Shown here piece by piece: positions 1 through 5,161 of a stretch of 10,038 nucleotides of DNA (the first letter of the stretch is position 1; every line of letters begins with the position of its first letter). The notes under the pieces are model-generated. The model was not told the origin of the DNA, searched no databases, and saw only the letters and a program-made list of their open reading frames with translations. This DNA comes from an uncultured Selenomonadaceae bacterium (lineage in GTDB: Bacteria > Bacillota > Negativicutes > Selenomonadales > Selenomonadaceae), in the NCBI GenBank assembly GCA_910579115.1, contig CAJTSO010000057.1, positions 1-10,038 on the forward strand. The letters are read 5' to 3'. Position numbers and translations under genes: made by a program.

Positions 1-312
1 ATCGCCCTCGATGTAGAGGTTTTCGGTGCCGTCCCAGTCCACGCTCTCCGCCGGACAGGGCCGCAGGGTCTTGCGGATGGGCCGGTTGGCCTCCACGATA
101 GCCGCCTTCTTGCCCACCCAGGTAAACTCGTATGCTTCGTCGCCCGCTAAAACTTCGTCAGACAGCATCTGCCGCAGCAGCTCAAAGTTCACCGCCTTTT
201 TCAGCTTCCCGTCCTCGCCCCGGGCCTCGGTGACACAGGCCGGAAACAGGGCGGCCAGCTTTTCAATATTGCTTTGAGTCAAATCCGGGGTTTCCATGCG
301 TAGCTTGTCCAT
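1..312 (-). CDS. mod: Type III restriction-modification DNA methyltransferase (Mod), N-terminal 104 residues, partial
   Basis: The minus strand reads open from position 312 to the window edge with no stop. It gives 104 residues beginning MDKLRMETPDLTQSNIEKLA and ending in the block ENLYIEGD. From family knowledge, this N-terminal region (a Thr-Gln-Asn-Ile-like segment, the VNFELLRQ stretch, then WDGTENLYIEGDN just before the AdoMet-binding and DPPY motifs) is typical of adenine-N6 methyltransferases of type III systems. The catalytic motifs lie to the left, outside the window. The start at 312 is chosen because GGAGG sits 8 bases upstream; an ATG at 327 is in frame but would place that site inside the gene. 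In type III systems Mod recognises and methylates the site, and the Res helicase-nuclease is usually encoded downstream, here further left. No homopolymer or tandem-repeat tract is visible in this part. A solitary methyltransferase cannot be excluded. Confidence 0.85.
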   Translation of the reverse strand, partial: MDKLRMETPDLTQSNIEKLAALFPACVTEARGEDGKLKKAVNFELLRQMLSDEVLAGDEAYEFTWVGKKAAIVEANRPIRKTLRPCPAESVDWDGTENLYIEGD

Positions 313-421
313 CACTTCTGCCTCCATATTTCATCGGGAATGTCGACTGCATCATGGTCATTATTTACGGTTGTCCGTTTTGGCCTGGCTGCCGTTTCAG
401 CATAGAATGGCAACTATTCCA

Positions 422-450
422 AGTATAGGCGAAAGCCGGCTTATAATCAA
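422..450 (-). promoter_or_regulatory. Sigma-70-type promoter of the mod gene, with a palindrome in the spacer
   Basis: Read on the minus strand, TTGATT (450-445) and TATACT (427-422) are separated by 17 bases, a good housekeeping-sigma spacing. Transcription would begin about 100 bases before the mod start codon. The spacer contains the perfect 10-base palindrome AAGCCGGCTT (433-442), which could be a regulator site or chance. Called by eye from consensus only. Confidence 0.55.
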
Positions 451-493
451 GCCGTGGAGGTCTGATTTGGGACGGTCCGGCGGGAAGGCAGGA

Positions 494-605
494 ACCCTCT
501 CCGTCATGTCTGGCGACATGACACCTCTCCCAGAGGGAGAGGCAAGCCTCCCCTTGGCTCTCCCTCTGGGAGAGCTGGCAGTCCGTCAGGACTGACTGAG
601 AGGGT
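494..605. repeat. Intergenic palindromic repeat, module A (nested hairpins)
   Basis: The outer arms ACCCTCTC (494-501) and GAGAGGGT (598-605) are exact reverse complements. Inside are four further dyads. GTCATGTC/GACATGAC forms a hairpin at about 503-522. CTCTCCCAGAGGGAGAG (525-541) is itself a hairpin and is the exact reverse complement of CTCTCCCTCTGGGAGAG (558-574), so the two can also pair with each other. CAGTCC/GGACTG (579-594) makes another. The whole block can fold into one branched structure. From memory it resembles non-coding repeats scattered through gut Firmicutes genomes; I cannot confirm this without a search. Short open frames across it on both strands look spurious. Confidence 0.7.
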
Positions 606-640
606 GCCACGACGACAAGTTCTCCGGACAGGCTGTCACC

Positions 641-679
641 CCTCCGGCGGCTTCGCCGCCACCTCCCCTACAGGGGAGG
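641..679. repeat. Intergenic palindromic repeat, module B (two tandem hairpins)
   Basis: GGCGGC-TTC-GCCGCC (646-660) is directly followed by CCTCCCCT-AC-AGGGGAGG (662-679), two perfect stems back to back. A short T run (681-684) follows the second, so it could act as a weak terminator on the plus strand. It lies 35 bases after module A and probably belongs to the same composite element. Together with the mod promoter and the terminator at 766-802, this accounts for most of the 550-base gap between the mod and 863-2983 genes. I see no convincing gene in that gap. Confidence 0.65.
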
Positions 680-765
680 CTTTTGAGCGGCGTCTCCACT
701 GGAGCGGCTTTGGGAGGCTGGCGGTCTACCGGAAGAATTTTAGTAAATTTGGCGTTGAAACTATT

Positions 766-802
766 AAAAATGTCCCCCGCTTTAATTAGCAAGCGGGGGA
801 CA
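766..802 (-). terminator. Rho-independent terminator of the 863-2983 gene
   Basis: TGTCCCCCGCTT (771-782) and AAGCGGGGGACA (791-802) are exact 12-base inverted repeats around an 8-base loop. On the minus strand the stem is followed by TTTTTAATAG (770-761). It lies about 60 bases past the stop codon of the upstream minus-strand gene. On the plus strand no T run follows. Confidence 0.9.
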
Positions 803-862
803 GATCAGCTGACAGGGCGAGTGGCCCGATAGAAAAGAGAAGGGGTCGATTCGCCTATTTTG

Positions 863-2983
863 TTATCGCTTTGAATATTCCAATTCCTGAATGACTTCTT
901 CGGGAACGGGGGTGCCGGCTTTTTCAAATTTTGCCTGAATAAATTCAATGGAATGAACCCGGGCGGCGCGCTTTGTTCCGGCTTTTGAGATAAGCTGGGT
1001 GAATTTTGGATTTGACCGGAGGGCTTCCCGGTATTTCCTTGCGAAGGGACAATAGGCAAAGAGTATTTCCCGGGCAACTTTGTTCAGCCGGGAAATGCCG
1101 GTGGATTCATGCCGGATATAGGTTTCGTATTCGGAGACGAAGACATCGCTGTAGCTGTTGTGGAACCGGGCAAGGGCGGTTTTTACCTTTTCCTTTATAT
1201 CCTCGGAGAGCTCGCCGTTTTTCTTGTAGAACTGGAGATAGTTGATGTATTCGGCGGTGAGGGAGTGCTCCCGGATGTCGCTGTAGTGGACGCCCTGAAT
1301 GCGGCGGCACATTTCCCAGCGGAATTTGCCGCAGAGGGTGAGGAGGGTGTTTTCGATGTCGGGCTGGTGGTAGATGGAGAGCATCAGGTGGGCGGGGGAG
1401 AGTTTATTGCGGCCTTCAATTTCCTGCCACATGACGCCCCGGCTGCCCATGTTTGGCATCAGGATGATGTAGGGCAGGACTTCCACATTGTACTCAAAGT
1501 GGTTTATTTTCAGGTCAATGTAGGAGGCAAGGGTGGGGCGGCAGAAGCAGCTGAAGTCGATCTCCCGGATGTCGTCCAGGGCTTTCCGGACTTTGGCGGG
1601 GGAGAGGAGGCACCTTTCCATGGGCATGGTGACGTTTTCTTTGTAGAAGGCGGGGATGTAGGAGAAAAAGCTGCCGTAGGTCATTTTGTTGGCGCTTTTG
1701 AACATGTTGTCAATTTCAAATTTTACCATGGCCCTGGTGTCGGTTTGCAGTTCGTCGGCCTTTTCCTTTGTGATGGCGTTGGTGCGGAGGTCTTCCCGGA
1801 TGGTGTCCGTCCAGTCCATATCAAATTCGTTCTTGGAGGGAGTGGCTTCGCCCCGGTAGATTTTCACCAGCCAGTCGTAGGCGGTCAAAATCTGATCGGC
1901 GGGGTCTTTCTCCCAGAGTAGGGCGTGCTTGTAGAGGGTGGCGGTGTTTTCAATGCCGGCCAGGTTTTCGTCCACAAAGCCAAAGAAGAAGAACATTTTT
2001 ACTTCGGCGGGGATGTCGGGGACTTCCAGGCTCTTGAAGAAGGAGGCTTCGTAGATTTTGTAGAAGGTGGCGGTGATTTCCCGGCGGAGGCGGATCATCA
2101 CATCGGATTTTACGCTCTTGTCCGGGGCTTTGGCAAAGGCGGCAATGCTGTTTTTGAAGGCTTCGGAGGTTTCGTGGTCAATTTCGGCAAAGGCCAGAAT
2201 GGTGTCCAGGGCGTTCTCAATGGAGGGGAGATTGCTGCTGCCGCCGTCCAAGGCGTCCTTGCGGGCGGCTTCGTCAATTTTTGCTTTCTGGGTAAGGTAT
2301 ACTCTGGAAAATTCCAGGGTATCCAGCTTCGTCCGGCTGACGAAGGCGGCAAGATTTTCAATTTCCTTCAATATCAGGGGGACCGCCTGGACCGTCAGCA
2401 TGATTGTTCCTACCGGCAGGTTGATATCCGCCGGGTAGTAGCTCTTTCGGAGCAGTTCGTCCTGATCCTTGTAGGCCTGACAGAAATCCATCTGCCAGCT
2501 GTTCAGGATGGAGGGGGGATCGGGTTCCTGCAAAGCTTCTACGGATTCATATTTTTGCGGCGCCTGCATGAGGGTGGCGCAGATGTTCCTGTAGTCGGTG
2601 TAGTCCGATTTGAGGGTCAGAATCATAGTCCGGGCTTTTTCGTAGGCCGAGGCCAATTCCCCAAACATAGCGTTCAGAAAGGACACGGCAGCGGAAGCGA
2701 TGGCCGGGGCAATGGAGGGAGTGCCCTTGATGGCGGCAATAAGATCATCTTCGCTGTTGTAATCGTAAGTGATAAGGGTACATTCTTCCGAGGCAATATA
2801 TTCGCATTCGTAAGTGTTTCCGGGCAGGTTGTAGGCGCCCAGGATAAAGCCGCTTTTGGCCTCAAGAGAAAATTCATTTTTGTATTTGACGGTTACACTG
2901 CCCTTTAACAGTAAGTCCAGGGCGGCGACAGTATCCCCCTGGCGATGGATGATCCGGTCTTTTGGTACGGTGATTTTTGCCAT
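863..2983 (-). CDS. Large protein with N-terminal cyclic-nucleotide-binding-like domain, function unknown
   Basis: The product is 706 residues. Residues 1 to about 95 look like the beta-roll of the CRP/cNMP-binding family: an RQGD turn at 14-17 resembling the usual REGD, then LLLKGSVTV like the family's LxxGxV strand, a glycine near 51 and further short strands. The phosphate-binding signature with its conserved arginine is not recognisable (a GAYNLPGNTYECE stretch stands there), so cyclic nucleotide binding is doubtful. Residues from about 100 to the end are long, charged and mainly helical, with no DNA-binding helix-turn-helix, membrane segment or catalytic motif that I recognise. There is no signal peptide, so it is probably cytoplasmic. 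The start at 2983 is preferred because AGGAG lies 9 bases upstream; the longer frame from 3070 would cross the likely promoter. The gene is monocistronic, with a promoter at 3041-3069 and a terminator at 766-802. The domain call is moderate and the function is unknown. Confidence 0.75.
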   Translation of the reverse strand: MAKITVPKDRIIHRQGDTVAALDLLLKGSVTVKYKNEFSLEAKSGFILGAYNLPGNTYECEYIASEECTLITYDYNSEDDLIAAIKGTPSIAPAIASAAVSFLNAMFGELASAYEKARTMILTLKSDYTDYRNICATLMQAPQKYESVEALQEPDPPSILNSWQMDFCQAYKDQDELLRKSYYPADINLPVGTIMLTVQAVPLILKEIENLAAFVSRTKLDTLEFSRVYLTQKAKIDEAARKDALDGGSSNLPSIENALDTILAFAEIDHETSEAFKNSIAAFAKAPDKSVKSDVMIRLRREITATFYKIYEASFFKSLEVPDIPAEVKMFFFFGFVDENLAGIENTATLYKHALLWEKDPADQILTAYDWLVKIYRGEATPSKNEFDMDWTDTIREDLRTNAITKEKADELQTDTRAMVKFEIDNMFKSANKMTYGSFFSYIPAFYKENVTMPMERCLLSPAKVRKALDDIREIDFSCFCRPTLASYIDLKINHFEYNVEVLPYIILMPNMGSRGVMWQEIEGRNKLSPAHLMLSIYHQPDIENTLLTLCGKFRWEMCRRIQGVHYSDIREHSLTAEYINYLQFYKKNGELSEDIKEKVKTALARFHNSYSDVFVSEYETYIRHESTGISRLNKVAREILFAYCPFARKYREALRSNPKFTQLISKAGTKRAARVHSIEFIQAKFEKAGTPVPEEVIQELEYSKR

Positions 2984-3040
2984 TGGTTCTTTCTCCTCAT
3001 CGTAAGATATTGAATGAAATCTCGCCGATTTCACATATAA

Positions 3041-3069
3041 ATTATAATGCAGTCTTTCAGAAAATGCCA
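3041..3069 (-). promoter_or_regulatory. Probable promoter of the 706-residue protein gene
   Basis: On the minus strand a consensus -10 TATAAT (3046-3041) follows a weak -35 TGGCAT (3069-3064) with a 17-base spacer. It lies about 60 bases before the start codon and is divergent from the plus-strand promoter at 3087-3115. The weak -35 may mean an activator is needed, or that the call is wrong. Confidence 0.45.
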
Positions 3070-3086
3070 CAGGATTTTTCCGTATG

Positions 3087-3115
3087 TTGGCAGAGAGCGG
3101 TTTTGCCGTTATAAT
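3087..3115 (+). promoter_or_regulatory. Promoter P1 of the 119-residue protein gene
   Basis: TTGGCA (3087-3092) and TATAAT (3110-3115) are 17 bases apart. The spacer ends in a small dyad, CGG-TTTTG-CCG (3098-3108). Nearly the same unit recurs 65 bases downstream as P2. Confidence 0.6.
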
Positions 3116-3151
3116 TCAGGATGTTGGAAATTTTCAGAGTAATTTTGCCGG

Positions 3152-3182
3152 TTAGCAGAGAGCGGTCAAAGACCGTTATAAT
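3152..3182 (+). promoter_or_regulatory. Promoter P2 of the 119-residue protein gene, duplicated unit with a longer spacer
   Basis: TTAGCA (3152-3157) and TATAAT (3177-3182) are 19 bases apart. The spacer contains the perfect dyad CGGTC-AAA-GACCG (3163-3175). The sequence shares GCAGAGAGCGGT and CCGTTATAATT with P1. A 19-base spacer with a central dyad is the layout used by MerR-type activators, but here it may simply come from an altered duplicate. The start codon follows 20 bases after the -10. Confidence 0.5.
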
Positions 3183-3201
3183 TAAGAAGGGGGGATCGGC
3201 A

Positions 3202-3561
3202 ATGGAGAAAAATTTTCGGAGTTTTGCCGGACAGCGGGCGCCTGTCCGGCAAAAGGAGGTAAGGGTAACTGCCGTAAAGGAGGAGGACTATTCTCAATAC
3301 ATAGACGCGCTGAAGGAAGCTATCGGGGATCGGAAGGAGCTGGTGGAGAGGCTTGGCCGGCTCGTGGCGGCAATAGGCGGTGAATACGGTGATCCGGGGA
3401 AAAAGTCTTTCGAGGATATGCAGCGTCTGGCGGAGCAGGAGGCGGCGATCCGCCTGGTGGAAAAGCGGATACTCCGGCTGACGGATCATATAAAAACCTA
3501 TATCGATTATTTCTACAGTGACCCTTGTCCCAGCGATGATCCCCTGACCTGGGGGAATTAA
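3202..3561 (+). CDS. Small charged helical protein, function unknown (119 residues)
   Basis: I do not recognise this protein. It starts MEKNFRSFAGQRAPVRQKEV with a basic, probably disordered N-terminus. Residues 28-58 are predicted helical by composition (a Lys/Glu/Leu-rich stretch including ALKEAIGDRKELVERLGRLV). A gap with GEYGDPGKK follows. A second helix covers about 69-104 (DMQRLAEQEAAIRLVEKRIL) and the tail is acidic, ending SDDPLTWGN. The two helices could pair as a short coiled-coil hairpin. There is no signal peptide or membrane segment. The start at 3202 is chosen because a G-rich site (AGGGGGGA) lies about 7 bases upstream. An in-frame ATG at 3121 lacks a ribosome site and sits between the two promoters. 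No clear terminator follows. Gene reality is supported by the ribosome site, two promoters and a sensible composition. Confidence 0.7.
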   Translation: MEKNFRSFAGQRAPVRQKEVRVTAVKEEDYSQYIDALKEAIGDRKELVERLGRLVAAIGGEYGDPGKKSFEDMQRLAEQEAAIRLVEKRILRLTDHIKTYIDYFYSDPCPSDDPLTWGN

Positions 3562-3622
3562 GCCGACAGAGATGGGCGGCGGACTGTACCGGTCAGGAAC
3601 AGGGACGGGGGAATTTTGGGTA

Positions 3623-3657
3623 CGAAAAAGCAGGATACCTTTTCAGGCTTCCTGCTT
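3623..3657 (-). terminator. Possible terminator for the marR-type gene
   Basis: AAGCAGGA (3628-3635) and TCCTGCTT (3650-3657) are exact inverted repeats with a 14-base loop. On the minus strand the stem ends in TTTTTC, the first two T being part of the stem. It is about 210 bases past the regulator's stop, so the assignment is tentative. Confidence 0.35.
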
Positions 3658-3797
3658 GGATGGGCCGCTGACGGGCGGCGGATCATTCAGTTTTTGACAG
3701 GCTGTATCGGGACACGGAAATTTACCAAACGAAACATACCGGAAAACAGCCGGCAACGCAAGCTGATATGGATAAGGGGGCTTTGACATTTGTCCCC

Positions 3798-3814
3798 GGC
3801 CGGCTGTGCCGGCC
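3798..3814. repeat. GC-rich perfect hairpin
   Basis: GGCCGGC-TGT-GCCGGCC is a perfect 7-base stem with a 3-base loop. No T run follows on either strand, so it is not a classical terminator. It could be a REP-like dispersed hairpin or a protein-binding site. Confidence 0.5.
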
Positions 3815-3867
3815 ACATCAAAAACCACTGAAGTCAGGCCCGGGCGTTAAGCTTATCGGAGATACAA

Positions 3868-4323
3868 TCAAAGGCTTTTCAACAGGCGGTCGTTGAGTTC
3901 ATAGTAAGTTTCTAGCTCTTCCTGGGTAAAAATCTTTTCGGCAGTGGCGGCAATCCTTTTGCAGGATTCCTCCTGAGCCTCCATGATGTGATTGCCGGTA
4001 TCGGTGAGGGCAAGGTGGAAAACCCGGCGGTCGGTTTCACTCTGCTGCCTGATAACAAGACCTGCCTTGCACAGGCGGCTCACGATGTTGGTAACGGTGG
4101 GACGCTGGACGTCGAAAACTTTGGACAGGTCGGAGGAGGTGATGGAGGGCTTGGAGGCGATCGCGCGTATATAGTAGAGCTGGGTCAGGGTAAGGTGCAT
4201 GAAGGAGGGAGAGCTCTCCTTGCATTTCGCCTGGCTGTTCTTGCTGAATGCCTGTCGGAAATTCTCAGACAGCCGGCTTAACTGTTTTGCCAATTTCTTT
4301 GTGGTAATCCTGTCTGTGAACAT
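3868..4323 (-). CDS. MarR-family transcriptional regulator
   Basis: The product is 151 residues, the usual MarR length. The winged helix-turn-helix is visible: helices at 46-58 (LTQLYYIRAIA), 61-70 (ITSSDLSKVF) and 73-88 (QRPTVTNIVSRLCKAG), then a wing containing the conserved DRR (98-100) and LTDTG (106-110). Terminal helices (about 8-28 and 113-150) would form the dimer interface. Members bind palindromic sites as dimers and usually repress their own gene and a neighbour, with release by a small ligand or oxidation. Two cysteines (34 and 121) are present besides Cys85 in the recognition region, so redox sensing is possible but unproven. The start at 4323 is chosen because AGGAGG lies 7 bases upstream; a longer start at 4350 is less likely. 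The gene is divergent from the SpeD-like gene across 228 bases that contain promoters for both. Confidence 0.93.
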   Translation of the reverse strand: MFTDRITTKKLAKQLSRLSENFRQAFSKNSQAKCKESSPSFMHLTLTQLYYIRAIASKPSITSSDLSKVFDVQRPTVTNIVSRLCKAGLVIRQQSETDRRVFHLALTDTGNHIMEAQEESCKRIAATAEKIFTQEELETYYELNDRLLKSL

Positions 4324-4359
4324 GGATATTCCTCCTAACATTTTTCGCAATGCAACAAA

Positions 4360-4401
4360 TTTCTTAAGAAAATTGTACCATATATTGGCGGGATTTGTCT
4401 A
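4360..4401 (-). promoter_or_regulatory. Promoter of the MarR-type gene with overlapping palindromic operator candidate
   Basis: On the minus strand TAGACA (4401-4396) and TACAAT (4377-4372) are 18 bases apart. The perfect 12-base palindrome TTTCTTAAGAAA (4360-4371) begins directly after the -10, covering the expected transcription start. This position suits autorepression by the MarR dimer. Another palindrome, GTATAC, lies upstream at about 4411-4416. Confidence 0.5.
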
Positions 4402-4483
4402 ATTTATTCTGTATACAAAGTCCTCTTTTTCCGGAGCAGGCCATTTGTTGGAGAGGGATACGGGAAGGGGATTTGGCCATCAA

Positions 4484-4513
4484 TTGACAAACCGTCAAAA
4501 CATACTCTATAAT
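4484..4513 (+). promoter_or_regulatory. Strong promoter of the SpeD-like gene with a dyad over the -35
   Basis: A consensus -35 TTGACA (4484-4489) and consensus -10 TATAAT (4508-4513) are separated by 18 bases. The -35 is part of the inverted repeat TTGAC-AAACC-GTCAA (4484-4498), a possible operator. Transcription would start about 30 bases before the start codon. Confidence 0.75.
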
Positions 4514-4551
4514 GGAGACGCTATGTCAATAAATCCATAGGAGTTACCTTA

Positions 4552-5013
4552 ATGGACGAAAAAATTACCTCCCGTCATTTGACCTTTGACCTGTACGCCT
4601 GTAAGCTTACCCAGGAAAATCTGGCTGATCGCTTGCGGGAGGATTTGCCGGTGCTGCTCAAAGCTGACGGGTTTCATGTTCTCATGACGGATAGCCGGGA
4701 CGTGGATGAAAAGCATGTGGCGGCGATGGTCCTCTTACAGGAAGGACATTTTACCGTGCATATCTATCCTGAGCTTCGTTATGCGGCCTGTGAGTTTTAC
4801 CTGTGTGTGCCGGGAGCAAAGCCGGAACGGATTTTCAGGGAGCTGAAAAAGTTGCTGCGGCCGGAGAAGACCAAGACGACTTATCTCAAGCGGGGGGATT
4901 TTGGCAAGGAAACCGATATGAAGCCACGGGTCAAAACGAGGTTTGCCCCTCTGCGGAAAATAAAGAATACCGGGGCAAAGATGATTTCCTGCCTGAAGAC
5001 AAACAAGAAATAA
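4552..5013 (+). CDS. SpeD (S-adenosylmethionine decarboxylase) family homologue lacking the pyruvoyl-forming serine
   Basis: The product is 153 residues. Residues 7-16 (SRHLTFDLYA) match the SpeD N-terminus (GRHLxAEFYxC). Residues 64-80 (EGHFTVHIYPELRYAAC) align without gaps to the family core ESHLTIHTWPEYGYAA. In real SpeD proenzymes the serine of ESH is the cleavage point and becomes the pyruvoyl cofactor; here it is Gly65 (codon GGA, 4744-4746). The other two catalytic positions, His70 and Cys85 (His68 and Cys83 in the Thermotoga maritima enzyme), are kept. The protein therefore should not self-process or decarboxylate by the known route. Residues 117-153 are an extra basic tail not typical of the roughly 120-residue bacterial class. 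No speE or other polyamine gene is adjacent. AGGAG stands 8 bases before the ATG. It may be a pseudoenzyme, a regulatory subunit or a binding protein; a sequencing error is unlikely to change serine to GGA. Confidence 0.85.
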   Translation: MDEKITSRHLTFDLYACKLTQENLADRLREDLPVLLKADGFHVLMTDSRDVDEKHVAAMVLLQEGHFTVHIYPELRYAACEFYLCVPGAKPERIFRELKKLLRPEKTKTTYLKRGDFGKETDMKPRVKTRFAPLRKIKNTGAKMISCLKTNKK

Positions 5014-5016
5014 TAT

Positions 5017-5050
5017 AAGGGCGGCTGCCGTGGTAGCTGCCTTTTTCTTT
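5017..5050 (+). terminator. Rho-independent terminator of the SpeD-like gene
   Basis: GGCGGCT (5020-5026) pairs with AGCTGCC (5035-5041) through one G-T wobble around an 8-base loop. TTTTTCTTTTTT follows. It begins a few bases after the stop codon and separates this gene from the transport operon. Confidence 0.85.
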
Positions 5051-5095
5051 TTTCTTCAGATAAAAGTCTACGTAAAATATAGGCGAATGTTTGCC

Positions 5096-5127
5096 TTGCT
5101 TTTTTGCTAATGATTTAGTAAACTAAA
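5096..5127 (+). promoter_or_regulatory. Probable promoter of the transport-aromatic synthesis operon
   Basis: TTGCTT (5096-5101) and TAAACT (5119-5124) are 17 bases apart. The -10 lies within the inverted repeat TTTAGT-AA-ACTAAA (5114-5127), a possible operator. I see no riboswitch, T-box or leader peptide in the 5055-5161 leader. Confidence 0.45.
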
Positions 5128-5161
5128 GAGAATTGTAAATACCTCGAAGGAGGTCGTATCG

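Larger units (their letters stand above)
3562..3867. other. 306-base intergenic stretch without a recognisable gene
   Basis: This gap lies between convergent genes. It holds two inverted repeats (3628-3657 and 3798-3814) and the short palindrome GCCCGGGC (3838-3845). A 61-codon minus-strand frame at 3643-3828 has no ribosome site and a composition unlike its neighbours. Part of the stretch may be a decayed gene or a dispersed repeat, but nothing here identifies one. Confidence 0.5.

Noticed and set aside
296..792. Several frames of 61-99 codons on both strands upstream of mod
   Set aside because: They read through the palindromic repeat modules, have no ribosome sites and give low-complexity peptides.
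1109..2908. Two long plus-strand frames (270 and 327 codons) opposite the 706-residue gene
   Set aside because: Their composition is unnatural (very rich in Gly, Val and Phe), they have no ribosome site, and they are explained as antisense frames of a codon-biased gene.
3798..3814. GC-rich hairpin as a terminator between convergent genes
   Set aside because: No T run follows on either strand.
5055..5161. Riboswitch or T-box leader before the transport-aro operon
   Set aside because: The leader is short and A/T-rich. No T-box consensus, aptamer-like conserved core or terminator/antiterminator pair is visible.
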